Assembly (NCBI RefSeq): GCF_000504245.1
Contig: NZ_KI632509.1
Coordinates: 619,723 to 683,722, forward strand
Direction: 5' to 3'
Length of the DNA stretch: 64,000 bases
From: Haloechinothrix halophila YIM 93223
Lineage (GTDB): Bacteria; Actinomycetota; Actinomycetes; Mycobacteriales; Pseudonocardiaceae
The notes under the pieces were generated by a model that was not told the DNA's origin, did not search any database, and saw only the letters and a list, made by a program, of their open reading frames with translations. The translations under genes were made by a program, and so were the position numbers. Of this stretch, positions 37,334-45,913 are shown piece by piece (the first letter of the stretch is position 1; each line of letters begins with the position of its first letter).

Positions 37334-37879
37334 CTGCTCGGCTCCCCTCCCCTCCGGTTCACGACGATGTCGGCGTCAGTACAAGTAACGGCCGTTCGTC
37401 ACGATCACCTGAGTGGTCACCTGCCCAGCAGGTATCCACATGGTTATCCACAACTGTGCACTAATGTACTGCGGCCGTAGAACGCCCTGCGGCCGAGTGC
37501 GACTAAGCTATCGACAGAGGTTGTGGCACGGAGCCGCGCGGCTCGGTAGAAACCTCAGAAGGGGAACGCTAACAAGCACCGCGAGCTGCCACAAGACTTC
37601 CATGGCGGCAAGCATCGCACCATACACGGCGTGTTGCCAGTCGGTCCAACTATCGTGACGGCGTGTCGCTACAGGGGGCCGGGTGATGGTGAGTTCGAAC
37701 CGGTGCGTACCCTCGAGAGGTCTCCCGTCGACACCGGGCGGGTTTCGCGTGCCCGGGTTCTCCCGCATGTACAGCGGAGCCAGGTCGGTCGGAGACACAC
37801 CAGACACAGGTTGACTGTCGGCGCCACAAACCGAGGCTGCCCAAGAGTCAGTAATCGTGAGAGACCGGGAGACACTGCC
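37334..37879. other. Divergent promoter region dnaA / rpmH
   Basis: About 546 bp without a gene. Must hold the leftward dnaA and rightward rpmH promoters. Contains the DnaA boxes at 37432-37452. The open frame entering rpmH from upstream is not a gene extension, because L34 starts precisely at GTG 37880. Confidence 0.7.
37432..37452. promoter_or_regulatory. DnaA boxes upstream of dnaA
   Basis: GTATCCACA (37432-37440) and the consensus TTATCCACA (37444-37452), about 100 bp upstream of the dnaA start, suited to autoregulation of dnaA. Confidence 0.75.
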
Positions 37880-38017
37880 GTGAGTAAGCGTACCTTCCAG
37901 CCGAATAACCGTCGCCGTTCCCGCAAGCACGGGTTCCGGCTCCGGATGCGGACGCGCGCGGGCAGGAGCATCATGGCCGCCCGCCGCCGTAAGGGCCGCG
38001 CGAAGCTGTCCGCCTGA
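37880..38017 (+). CDS. rpmH: 50S ribosomal protein L34
   Basis: 45 residues from GTG 37880: [19 protein letters not shown] through [18 protein letters not shown], the complete L34. Basic large-subunit protein. First gene of the rpmH-rnpA-yidD-yidC-jag operon; rnpA begins 22 bp later. Confidence 0.98.
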   Translation: MSKRTFQPNNRRRSRKHGFRLRMRTRAGRSIMAARRRKGRAKLSA

Positions 38018-38039
38018 GGTTCGGGGCAGCGAGGCAGGC

Positions 38040-38429
38040 TTGTTACCCGCATCCGCGCGGTTGCGACGGAGTGAGGACTTCCGGCTGGTCATGCGCAAAG
38101 GCGCACGATCGGGCCGACGCAGGCTTGTCGCGCACGTTCTCACCTCTGACCCGGCCGCCTGCTCGGCCGACGCACCGGTTCGTGCCGGTTTCGTCGTGAG
38201 CAAGGCGGTCGGGAATGCTGTCGTGCGGCATCGAGTGCTTCGCCGCCTGCGGCATTTAGTCGCCGCCAGGTTGGGAACGTTGCCGCGTGGCACCACGTTG
38301 GTTGTACGTGCGCTTCCTCCGGCCGCATCGGCGTCGAGCGCGGAGCTCGGGAAAGATCTCGACAGGGCGCTGCGCAAGCTTGGGCTACTTAATGGGGAGC
38401 GCGGGACCGCTGCCGGGGATCCGGCGTGA
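38040..38429 (+). CDS. rnpA: Ribonuclease P protein component
   Basis: 129 residues from TTG 38040 (GCGAGGCAG upstream). Conserved [20 protein letters not shown], then [20 protein letters not shown] containing the RNR-like basic helix that binds RNase P RNA. Cleaves the 5' leader of pre-tRNA with the RNA subunit. Its stop overlaps the GTG of yidD (GTGA). Confidence 0.95.
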   Translation: MLPASARLRRSEDFRLVMRKGARSGRRRLVAHVLTSDPAACSADAPVRAGFVVSKAVGNAVVRHRVLRRLRHLVAARLGTLPRGTTLVVRALPPAASASSAELGKDLDRALRKLGLLNGERGTAAGDPA

Positions 38430-38839
38430 GCACGAGCATGGCGTCGGACGCTGAGAACAGGGACCGGTGCCACGAAGAAGGTGACGGCCGGATGAGCGAT
38501 CACCACACCGTGCCGTCAACCGAGCCCGCATCAACACCCAGCCCGCTGGCCTGGGTGTTGTTGCTGCCCATTCGGCTGTACCGCGTGGCGATTGGCCCGC
38601 TGCTTCCGCCCAGCTGCCGCTTCTACCCCAGCTGCAGTGCCTACGCCGTCGAGTCATTGACCCGGCATGGCGCGTTCCGTGGGCTCTATCTCACCGTCCG
38701 CCGGTTACTTCGGTGCGGTCCGTGGCACCCGGGCGGGTTCGACTTCGTGCCCGACCGCTTCAGCTTCCGTGTTCAGCCTGAGACCACGAATCCCCCGGAT
38801 GATCCGGACCTTGATAGTTCGACGCAGGAGTTGCCGTAG
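38426..38839 (+). CDS. yidD: Membrane protein insertion efficiency factor YidD
   Basis: 137 residues from GTG 38426 (overlapping rnpA by 4 bp); internal ATGs at 38438 and 38492 are possible. Core: [50 protein letters not shown], with the three conserved cysteines. A 40-residue hydrophilic N-terminal extension is unusual if the first start is used. Assists YidC; the stop touches yidC. Confidence 0.93.
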   Translation: MSTSMASDAENRDRCHEEGDGRMSDHHTVPSTEPASTPSPLAWVLLLPIRLYRVAIGPLLPPSCRFYPSCSAYAVESLTRHGAFRGLYLTVRRLLRCGPWHPGGFDFVPDRFSFRVQPETTNPPDDPDLDSSTQELP

Positions 38840-40089
38840 TGTTCGAATACCTTCTCTACTACCCGGTCACATTCATCTTGTGGGTCTGGCACAAGGTGTT
38901 CGGCTTCGTGCTTGGCGAGACCAATGCGATCTCCTGGGTACTTGGCATCGCCTTCCTGACCTTCACCGTCAGGGCGATCCTGTTCAAGCCCTTCGTGAGC
39001 CAAGTCCGCTCGATGAAGAAGATGCAGGACTTCGCTCCCGAGATCAAGAAGATCCAGAAGCGCTACGCCAACGATAAGCAGCGGCAGGCGCAGGCGATGC
39101 AGAAGCTGCAGCGCGAGCACGGGGTGAACCCGCTCGGTGGCTGCCTGCCGATCCTGCTGCAGGTCCCGGTCTTCATCGGTCTGAACCACACCCTGCGCGC
39201 GTTCCAGTTCCACTACAGCGAGACGACCTGGGGTAACTACTTCTTCGACCGCACGGGCGTCAAGCAGTACATCGACGCCGATTTGTTCGGCTCGCACCTC
39301 GGTGAGGCGATCTACAACACCGGTCTGACTGGCGGAACCGGTGCGGGTGCTTTCCACGCCACCGCGATTCCGGTCGCCATCCCGCTGATGATCCTCGCCA
39401 GTGTGCTGACGCACCTCACCGCGCGGCACTCGGTCGAGCGGCAGAATCCCGCCTCGGCGACGCAGCAGACAGCCATGATGAACAAGCTGACGCTGTACGT
39501 GTTCCCGATCGGTCTGCTCGTGTTCGGTGCCTTCCTGCCGCTCGGCTTGCTGATCTACTTCCTGTCCAATAACGCGTGGACGCTGATGCAGCAGCGGATC
39601 GTCTACACCAGGATCGACCGCGAAGAAGAGGCGAAGAAGGCCGAGCAGACTGAGAAGCGGAGTGGCCTCGCACCGAAGCCGGGCCAGAAGCCGACCCAGC
39701 AGAAGAAGCGCTCCACTACGACGTCCGCGAATGGCGCCTCGGGCACTGCCGACAAGGGCACGCCCTCGAAGGATGCCGCGTCGAAGGACAGCTCGTCCAA
39801 GGGTGACGCAGCGAAGACCGCGTCGTCGAAGCCCTCCCCGAAGTCCACTGCGTCATCGAAGAACACAGGGGCATCGAAGAGCACCGGGGCGAAGAAGCAG
39901 GGCACTAATCAGGGCAAGGCCAAGGGGCAAGGCAAGTCGTCCAACTCATCTGGCGACAAGACGGCACAGGGCAAGTCGTCTGGAAACTCATCGACCGAGC
40001 CATCGAGTACAGCGCCACAGAACGGTTCGAGCGGATCGGACTCGGCGAGCGAGACCGCCAAGAAGAAGGCCGACCGGAAGCGGCGCTAG
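38839..40089 (+). CDS. yidC: Membrane protein insertase YidC
   Basis: 416 residues from GTG 38839. Short N-terminal helix (FEYLLYYPVTFILWVWHKVF), then the conserved 5-helix insertase core: FTVRAILFKPFVSQVRSMKK, GGCLPILLQVPVFIGLNHTL, and VFPIGLLVFGAFLPLGLLIY. The last 145 residues are a disordered Lys/Ser/Gly-rich tail, probably ribosome-contacting. Inserts and folds inner-membrane proteins alone or with SecYEG. Jag follows 19 bp downstream. Confidence 0.96.
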   Translation: MFEYLLYYPVTFILWVWHKVFGFVLGETNAISWVLGIAFLTFTVRAILFKPFVSQVRSMKKMQDFAPEIKKIQKRYANDKQRQAQAMQKLQREHGVNPLGGCLPILLQVPVFIGLNHTLRAFQFHYSETTWGNYFFDRTGVKQYIDADLFGSHLGEAIYNTGLTGGTGAGAFHATAIPVAIPLMILASVLTHLTARHSVERQNPASATQQTAMMNKLTLYVFPIGLLVFGAFLPLGLLIYFLSNNAWTLMQQRIVYTRIDREEEAKKAEQTEKRSGLAPKPGQKPTQQKKRSTTTSANGASGTADKGTPSKDAASKDSSSKGDAAKTASSKPSPKSTASSKNTGASKSTGAKKQGTNQGKAKGQGKSSNSSGDKTAQGKSSGNSSTEPSSTAPQNGSSGSDSASETAKKKADRKRR

Positions 40090-40108
40090 GGCAACGAAGG
40101 AGACGATC

Positions 40109-40678
40109 ATGGCTGAGACGGCACAGCAGGCTGTCGAGTCGGAACCCGCCGAAACGGCGCCGGCGGAAGGCGACACGAAGACGGAGGCAGGGACGGAGCA
40201 CTCCCCTGAGGCCGACGAGGGGCTGGTGCAAGAGGGCGACATCGCGGGTGACTACCTTGAGCGCCTGCTCGATCTGCTCGACTACGACGGCGACATCGAT
40301 CTGGACGTCGAAGGCGGACGGGCTGTCGTCAGCATCGACGGTGGCGAGGATCTGGACAAGCTCGTCGGGCCGAGGGGCAATGTGCTGGAGGCGCTCCAGG
40401 AGCTGACCCGGCTCGCGGTGCAGCAGGAGACCGGGGTGCGGAGCAGGCTGATGCTCGACATCGCGGGCTGGCGTGCTGATCGCCGCGAGGAGCTCAGCGA
40501 GCTTGGCAGGACGACGGCGGAGCAAGTGGCCGAGGCTGGCGAACCGGCGCGGCTGAAGCCGATGACGCCGTTCGAGCGCAAGGTCGTACACGACGCCGTC
40601 GCGGCGGTGAAGGGCGTGACGAGCGAGAGCGAGGGTGAGGAACCTCGCCGTCGGGTCGTGGTTGTTCCAGAGACCTGA
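40109..40678 (+). CDS. jag: Jag/KhpB-family RNA-binding protein (KH-R3H)
   Basis: 189 residues from ATG 40109 (GAAGGAGA upstream). Acidic N-terminus, KH-type domain (LVGPRGNVLEALQELTRLAV), then R3H (LKPMTPFERKVVHDAVAAVKG). In other bacteria KhpB/Jag is an RNA chaperone controlling envelope growth. Last gene of the operon, followed 17 nt later by a clear terminator. Confidence 0.95.
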   Translation: MAETAQQAVESEPAETAPAEGDTKTEAGTEHSPEADEGLVQEGDIAGDYLERLLDLLDYDGDIDLDVEGGRAVVSIDGGEDLDKLVGPRGNVLEALQELTRLAVQQETGVRSRLMLDIAGWRADRREELSELGRTTAEQVAEAGEPARLKPMTPFERKVVHDAVAAVKGVTSESEGEEPRRRVVVVPET

Positions 40679-40695
40679 TCGACGAAACGACAGAC

Positions 40696-40725
40696 AACGG
40701 GGCGGTCCGAATGGGCCGCCCCGTT
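40696..40725 (+). terminator. Intrinsic terminator after jag
   Basis: AACGGGGCGG (40696-40705) and CCGCCCCGTT (40716-40725), perfect 10-bp arms with a 10-nt loop, followed by TGTTTTGTC. Confidence 0.9.
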
Positions 40726-41174
40726 TGTTTTGTCTACAGCCCGTGGGGTCGGGATAGTTGCGTCAGAGCGGCGGAGTTGGGCGCGTGGTGACCGGGGTGC
40801 CTGTCCGGCTACGTGACCGCAAGCCGATGACGACACTCCCCTGGACGGGTCGGCACCTGTTGATAGCGCGTATCGGTCGGCTTGGCGACTCGACGCGTTC
40901 ATGGGAATCCGTGCGAGGCGTGGGGCGACTGGCAGTCTCGGACAGTCGGCTCGGTGTCGACCGACTCAGTGACCGACGCGCGGTGAAGTTGGCGGCGGAA
41001 CTCGTGATACTTGCGCGGCGCTGGGACGCGGGTTGATAGCGCGTCGGTTCGGTGGCGGTGAGGTTGGTGCCAACCGGTCGAGCTTGGCGGACTAGATTCG
41101 CGCCGAGGTCGACCACCACGAGGTGTGGCGGGTCGCCACCTCGACTGTGGTTAATGGGGTGGGCGGGATCGGTG

Positions 41175-41190
41175 GGTTTCACGTGAAACG
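41175..41190. other. parS site
   Basis: GGTTTCACGTGAAACG, core TTTCACGTGAAA intact. Centromere site for ParB loading. Confidence 0.9.
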
Positions 41191-41253
41191 GCTCCCGCCG
41201 TCGCGCTTCGGAAAGCGGGAGGCCCCCCAGCGGTCAACTCCTGGGTTCCGTTC

Positions 41254-41269
41254 AGTTTCATGTGAAACC
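41254..41269. other. Degenerate parS-like site
   Basis: AGTTTCATGTGAAACC; the centre is CATG instead of CACG, one mismatch in the core palindrome, so binding may be weaker. Confidence 0.65.
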
Positions 41270-41733
41270 GAACGACGTCACGCCAAGGCGCGGTGCTCGA
41301 CTCGTGTAGCCGCTGACGCCGAAGGCCGTGGAGCGGAACGAAGGCACCGCACCGACTCGTGGCTGTCGTATCGCGGTGGCGGCCACCGACGGCCGGGCAG
41401 TGCTACGGGTTCCTTTGACCGGGCTGGTAGGTGAAGGAGCTGACGGGCTCGTCGAGGGATAGGCGCGGGCCCGCCTGCGGGATGCGGAGAGCCCATTGGT
41501 GTCGATGACCGCGCGAGACCCGATGGGGATTGCCGGGAGCTCGTAGGTCAGGTGCGGCGTGGTGGCCGGACACGTGGTGGTGTTCGGTAACCGGATGACG
41601 ATTGACAGCGTCGTGCCGGGCGGATGGCTGTGGGAGCCGACCGCCGGTTGGTGTGCGGCTACTAGTCCCGACTTGCCGGCTCGGCTCAGCGTCGGCGGCG
41701 CCACCTCGCGTCTACCCCGGGGCCGGCTTGATC

Positions 41734-41749
41734 CGTTTCACGTGAAACG
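41734..41749. other. parS site
   Basis: CGTTTCACGTGAAACG, a fully symmetric 16-bp parS about 80 bp upstream of rsmG. Confidence 0.92.
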
Positions 41750-41828
41750 CGGTGCGACCCATGTGATCGCGAGAGCGTGCGGGAGAATCAACCACGATCC
41801 ATCCCGACCGACCGGCAGGACGTGACGA

Positions 41829-42521
41829 GTGAGCGCGGTTGAGCATTCCGTTCCGACCCCCGACGTAGCGCGGCGAGTCTTCGGTGACCACGTCGACCGC
41901 GCCGAGGAGTTCGTGGATTTCCTCGTCAACCGCGGCGTCGTCCGCGGCGTGATCGGGCCGAGGGAGATTGACCGCCTGTGGGGTCGCCACGTTCTCAACT
42001 CCGCCGTGCTGTCCGAACGGATTCCCGATGCCGCGCGGGTGATCGATGTGGGATCGGGTGGCGGCTTCCCTGGCATCCCGCTGGCGATCGCGCGACCGGA
42101 CGTGGACGTCGTATTGCTGGAACCCATGGCGCGACGCATCGACTGGCTCCACGAAGTCGTTGACCGGTTGGAGCTGTCGAACGTGACGGTGGTTCGGGGG
42201 CGGGCCGAGGAGAAGGCGGCGCGCAAGGAGGTTGGCACCGCGGACGTCGTGACCGCTCGCGCGGTGGCGCCGCTGGGTAAGCTCGCACGCTGGTGTCTGC
42301 CGCTGGTGCGGCGTGACGGCGAACTGCTCGCACTCAAGGGTGAGAGCGCGGGAGAAGAGATCGAGCGGGACGCCCAGCAGATCCGTTCCGCGGGTGGGTT
42401 CGATCCTGTCGTGGTCCGATGCGGCGAGGGCGCTCTGGAGCGTCCGACGACCGTGGTGCGGATCCACAAGCGCGTGCGAGTGGACCAGTCGCAGGGACAA
42501 TTTCGGCGAAAGTGCCCCTGA
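41829..42521 (+). CDS. rsmG: 16S rRNA (guanine527-N7)-methyltransferase RsmG
   Basis: 230 residues from GTG 41829. SAM-binding DVGSGGGFPGIPLAIARPDV, then LLEPMARRIDWLHEV and ARAVAPLGKLARWCLPLV, typical GidB/RsmG. Methylates G527 of 16S rRNA. Standard position upstream of parA. Confidence 0.96.
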   Translation: MSAVEHSVPTPDVARRVFGDHVDRAEEFVDFLVNRGVVRGVIGPREIDRLWGRHVLNSAVLSERIPDAARVIDVGSGGGFPGIPLAIARPDVDVVLLEPMARRIDWLHEVVDRLELSNVTVVRGRAEEKAARKEVGTADVVTARAVAPLGKLARWCLPLVRRDGELLALKGESAGEEIERDAQQIRSAGGFDPVVVRCGEGALERPTTVVRIHKRVRVDQSQGQFRRKCP

Positions 42522-42743
42522 CAGTGCGTCGCTGGTGTGTTTCGTATCCAACGCGCCTATGGAGTGTTCTACTCGCTACCCCAGCCATGGGAGGATGAAG
42601 TCGCCGCGCTCGGACGGGGTGTGCACCGTCGGATGGTCGCGGACCGATCGCACAGGTGACGGGCTGTTTGCCAGCGCCAGCGGCGCGAGGTACGCCGCGC
42701 GACGGGTGACAGGTCGGGCTAGTCGTACGGTCGAGGAGCTTGA

Positions 42744-42848
42744 ATGGTGCTACACGACGACAAGACAGGGATGTTCCACGTGAAACGGTGCACGCTCAGG
42801 CAAGCGAGTCCAGCCACGAACGCCGCGGGGAGGTGGCCGCACCAGTGA
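42744..42848 (+). CDS. Small upstream ORF containing parS, coupled to parA
   Basis: 34 codons from ATG 42744 with an excellent Shine-Dalgarno GAGGAG 5 nt upstream: MVLHDDKTGMFHVKR... The MFHVKR residues are encoded by the parS site. The TGA (42846-42848) overlaps the proposed parA start GTG (42845-42847), the usual layout of translational coupling. The peptide itself may have no function. It could instead be noise, if parA starts upstream in its own frame. Confidence 0.4.
   Translation: MVLHDDKTGMFHVKRCTLRQASPATNAAGRWPHQ
42772..42787. other. parS site upstream of parA
   Basis: TGTTCCACGTGAAACG, one mismatch to the symmetric consensus. Lies 57 bp before the preferred parA start and within a small ORF. 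Confidence 0.85.
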
Positions 42849-43762
42849 ATCCGCCAGCTGTCCCCGGCGAGCACGGCAACGCGCCCGGCTGGACCCCGAT
42901 CGCAGAAGAAGCGCTCCGCGCCGCGCGGGTGCTTCACCCCGAAGGAAATGCACTCCCCCGTCCCACAAAGCGACGTGTCATCACGGTCGCGAACCAGAAG
43001 GGTGGCGTCGGCAAGACCACCAGCACGGTGAACCTCGCCGCAGCGCTCGCCCTCCACGGTCTCCGGGTGCTCGTCATCGACCTCGACCCACAGGGCAATG
43101 CCAGCACCGCGCTCGGCGTCGAGCACCGGTCCGGCACGCCGTCGATCTACGAAGTCCTCATCGGTGACGTCTCGGTGACCGATGCGACGTCGGTGAGCGA
43201 CCAGTCGGACAACCTCTTCTGTATTCCGGCCACGATCGACCTCGCTGGTTCCGAGATCGAACTGGTCGAGATGACGTCCCGCGAAGCGCGGCTGAAGGAA
43301 GCGCTCACCAGCCAGTCGCTCGACGCTATGGACATCGACTACGTCTTCATCGATTGCCCACCGTCGCTTGGCTTGCTCACGGTGAACGCGCTCGTGGCCG
43401 CACACGAGGTGCTGATCCCAATCCAGTGCGAGTACTACGCGCTAGAAGGGCTCGGGCAACTCCTCAGCAACATCGAGCTGGTGCAGGCGCACCTCAACCG
43501 CGACCTCTCGGTCTCAACGATCCTGCTCACGATGTACGACGGCAGGACGAAACTGGCCGACCAGGTCGCGGACGAGGTCAGGAACCACTTCGGCGACGTC
43601 GTGCTCCGCACTATCATCCCCCGCAGCGTGAAGGTCTCCGAAGCACCGGGCTACGGCCAGACGGTGCTCGCCTACGACCCCGGTTCGCGAGGTTCTATGA
43701 GCTACGTCGACGCGGCGAAGGAAGTCGCTGAGCGTGGCGTCGAGCACCAGGAGGCGTCGTGA
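42845..43762 (+). CDS. parA: Chromosome partitioning ATPase ParA
   Basis: 305 residues from GTG 42845 (GGGAGG about 11 nt upstream). The frame is open to TTG 42740, and the extra N-terminus would include VPRET over the parS, as in some annotated mycobacterial ParA proteins, so the start is uncertain. Deviant Walker [37 protein letters not shown] and [17 protein letters not shown] are intact. Moves ParB-parS complexes over the nucleoid. Followed by parB. Confidence 0.95.
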   Translation: MNPPAVPGEHGNAPGWTPIAEEALRAARVLHPEGNALPRPTKRRVITVANQKGGVGKTTSTVNLAAALALHGLRVLVIDLDPQGNASTALGVEHRSGTPSIYEVLIGDVSVTDATSVSDQSDNLFCIPATIDLAGSEIELVEMTSREARLKEALTSQSLDAMDIDYVFIDCPPSLGLLTVNALVAAHEVLIPIQCEYYALEGLGQLLSNIELVQAHLNRDLSVSTILLTMYDGRTKLADQVADEVRNHFGDVVLRTIIPRSVKVSEAPGYGQTVLAYDPGSRGSMSYVDAAKEVAERGVEHQEAS

Positions 43763-43829
43763 TCGATACTTATCGGGGCATTCTCGTTCACGCCAGCACG
43801 AGTGCTGGCTCAGCGGAGCAGGAGTAGGC

Positions 43830-44807
43830 ATGGTTGAGCGAAGGGGCGGGCTCGGTAAAGGGCTCGCGGCTTTGATCCCGACCGGCCCAGCGGCGGACGA
43901 CAACGACACTGAGGCCATCCCCCAGGCCAACGTCAAGGTCGTCAACAACGCTGACTGGTTCGCCGCGAATGGTGCGGTTGGCACGCCGAGTGGTGAGGTC
44001 GCGGGTGCCGTCTATCAAGAGGTGCCCGTCGCTTCGGTCACGCCGAATCCGAAGCAGCCCCGACAGGTCTTTGACGAGGAGGCACTGTCCGAGCTGCAGC
44101 ACTCGATCCGCGAGTTCGGCCTCATGCAGCCGATCGTGGTGCGGCAGCTCGAAGGCGAGAACTACGAACTCGTCATGGGCGAGCGGCGGCTGCGTGCCGC
44201 CGAGCGTGCCGGGCTGGAGACGATCCCCGCGATCGTGCGGCAAACCGCCGACGATGCGATGCTGCGCGACGCCCTGCTAGAGAATATCCACCGGGTTCAG
44301 CTGAACCCCCTCGAAGAGGCGTCGGCATATCAGCAGTTGCTGGAAGAGTTCGAGGTGACTCACGAGGAACTCGCTGGGCGCATCGGGCGCAGCCGTCCCG
44401 TCATCACCAACACCATCCGCCTGCTCCGGCTCCCCTTCCCCGTGCAGCGGCGGGTTGCGGCCGGAGTGCTCTCGGCGGGTCACGCCCGCGCGTTGCTGTC
44501 GCTTGAAGACCCCGAAGGTCAGGAAGACCTCGCCGGCCGCATCGTGTCGGAAGGACTCTCCGTCCGGGCGACCGAGGAAGCTGTCACCCTCGCCAAGCGG
44601 GAGGAACCGGCCAAGCCGAAGCAGCCGCAACGGAAGCCGATGCAGGCTCCCGGTCTGCAGCAGGTTGCCGATCGGCTGTCCGACGCCTTCGACACGAAGG
44701 TGAAGGTCGACCTCGGCAAGCGCAAAGGTCGCATCGTCGTCGAGTTCGGCTCGGTCGACGACTTGGAGCGCATTGTCGGGCTGATGGATCCGAACAAGTC
44801 CTCGTAG
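43830..44807 (+). CDS. parB: Chromosome partitioning protein ParB
   Basis: 325 residues from ATG 43830 (AGGAG, 5 nt spacing); the open frame extends to 43734 but without support. Starts [19 protein letters not shown]-binding N-domain with [23 protein letters not shown] (GxxRxxA), and [42 protein letters not shown]-terminal dimer domain. Binds the parS sites here. 67 bp after parA. Confidence 0.97.
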   Translation: MVERRGGLGKGLAALIPTGPAADDNDTEAIPQANVKVVNNADWFAANGAVGTPSGEVAGAVYQEVPVASVTPNPKQPRQVFDEEALSELQHSIREFGLMQPIVVRQLEGENYELVMGERRLRAAERAGLETIPAIVRQTADDAMLRDALLENIHRVQLNPLEEASAYQQLLEEFEVTHEELAGRIGRSRPVITNTIRLLRLPFPVQRRVAAGVLSAGHARALLSLEDPEGQEDLAGRIVSEGLSVRATEEAVTLAKREEPAKPKQPQRKPMQAPGLQQVADRLSDAFDTKVKVDLGKRKGRIVVEFGSVDDLERIVGLMDPNKSS

Positions 44808-44918
44808 TAATCGGCCTGCCGTCATATCGAATAAAAATGACGAATCAGACACCGAAGAATCCGCATGCCATCACCCGACGTTATTTCGTCACGGTGATGG
44901 TCGCCGTGAGGTGGTGTG

Positions 44919-45875
44919 TCAGCCTCGGCTGATGGCCTGATCGATCAGATCGGAGTAGATCGTGCCGATCGACTTCCCGGACGCCTCGATCGCCATCGGC
45001 ACCGTCGATGTCTCGGTCAGGCCCGGCGAGTTGTTCACCTCAAGGAACTGGACTGTGCCGTCCTCGGCCACTATCGCGTCGGTGCGGGAGATGTCGCGCA
45101 GCCCGAGCAGCTTGTGGGCGGCCACCGCCAACTCGCTGACTGCGCGGGCGGTCTCATCGGACAACCGCGCCGGCGTGAAGAAGTCTGTCAGTCCCGCCGT
45201 GTAACGCGCGGTGTAGTCGTAGATCCCCTTTTCCGGAACGATCTCCACGGCGGGCAGCGCCGTCGGTTCGCCGTTCAGCTCGATCACCGTCACCGCGACC
45301 TCGGTGCCGGAAATATAGCGTTCGGCCAGCACCGTCTCGCCATACGCGAAGCAGCCGACCATCGCCGTCGGCAGTTCGATGGCGTCGGTGACGACCTCCG
45401 CGCCGAGCGCGGACCCGCCCTGGTCTGGCTTGAGGATCAGCGGCAGTCCGATACGGGAGACCATCGCGTCGAGTACCGCCTGCGCGCCCAGTTCGCGGAA
45501 GGTGCCGTGCGGCAGCACCACCCACTCCGGTGTCGCATGCCCTGCTTCGAGCAGTTCGGCCTTCGCGATCGGTTTGTCCCAGGCTCGGCGGCAGGCGTGC
45601 GCGGAGGTGCCGACGAACGGGATGTCGAGCATCTCCAGAATCGACTGCACCGACCCGTTCTCGCCCTCACCGCCGTGCAGCGCGATCACCACCGCCGCGG
45701 GGCGTTCGGTGCGCAGCCGGGTGATCAGTTCGGCGTCGGTGTCCCACTCCTCCACGTGGAACCCTTCATCGCGCAGCACCGCCGACAGCCTCCGGCCGGA
45801 ACGCAGCGAGACGTCTCGTTCGTGCGAAAGCCCGCCAGCGAGCACGGCAACGGTTCGATCTGCCACCCTGGACAA
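44919..45875 (-). CDS. D-alanine--D-alanine ligase family protein
   Basis: 318 residues. ATP-grasp enzyme: VAVLAGGLSHERDVSLRSGR; VVIALHGGEGENGSVQSILE (Ddl signature 1); LPLILKPDQGGSALGAEVV; EVNNSPGLTETSTVPMA (signature 2). Joins two D-alanines for peptidoglycan; a second Ddl elsewhere is common in this group, so this may be a paralog. Convergent with parB; 38 bp downstream of the aminotransferase gene. Confidence 0.92.
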   Translation of the reverse strand: MSRVADRTVAVLAGGLSHERDVSLRSGRRLSAVLRDEGFHVEEWDTDAELITRLRTERPAAVVIALHGGEGENGSVQSILEMLDIPFVGTSAHACRRAWDKPIAKAELLEAGHATPEWVVLPHGTFRELGAQAVLDAMVSRIGLPLILKPDQGGSALGAEVVTDAIELPTAMVGCFAYGETVLAERYISGTEVAVTVIELNGEPTALPAVEIVPEKGIYDYTARYTAGLTDFFTPARLSDETARAVSELAVAAHKLLGLRDISRTDAIVAEDGTVQFLEVNNSPGLTETSTVPMAIEASGKSIGTIYSDLIDQAISRG

Positions 45876-45913
45876 CTCCTTGCGTGTGAACGATTTCGTG
45901 CGCGCCGGAGCGC

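Larger units (their letters stand above)
40679..41828. other. 1.1-kb gene-free region with parS-like sites
   Basis: No frame gives a recognisable protein or good ribosome site. Holds the jag terminator, parS-like sites at 41175, 41254 and 41734, and a 13-bp direct repeat GTTGATAGCGCGT (40859-40871 and 41032-41044). Probably the centromere-like region between yidC-jag and rsmG. Confidence 0.6.

Noticed and set aside
37631..37879. Upstream extension of rpmH
   Set aside because: L34 has a fixed length of about 45 residues starting at the GTG; the extension is promoter DNA.
40758..41182. Possible small genes between jag and rsmG
   Set aside because: Open frames on both strands are low-complexity Arg/Ser/Thr-rich, lack ribosome sites and cross the terminator or parS sites.
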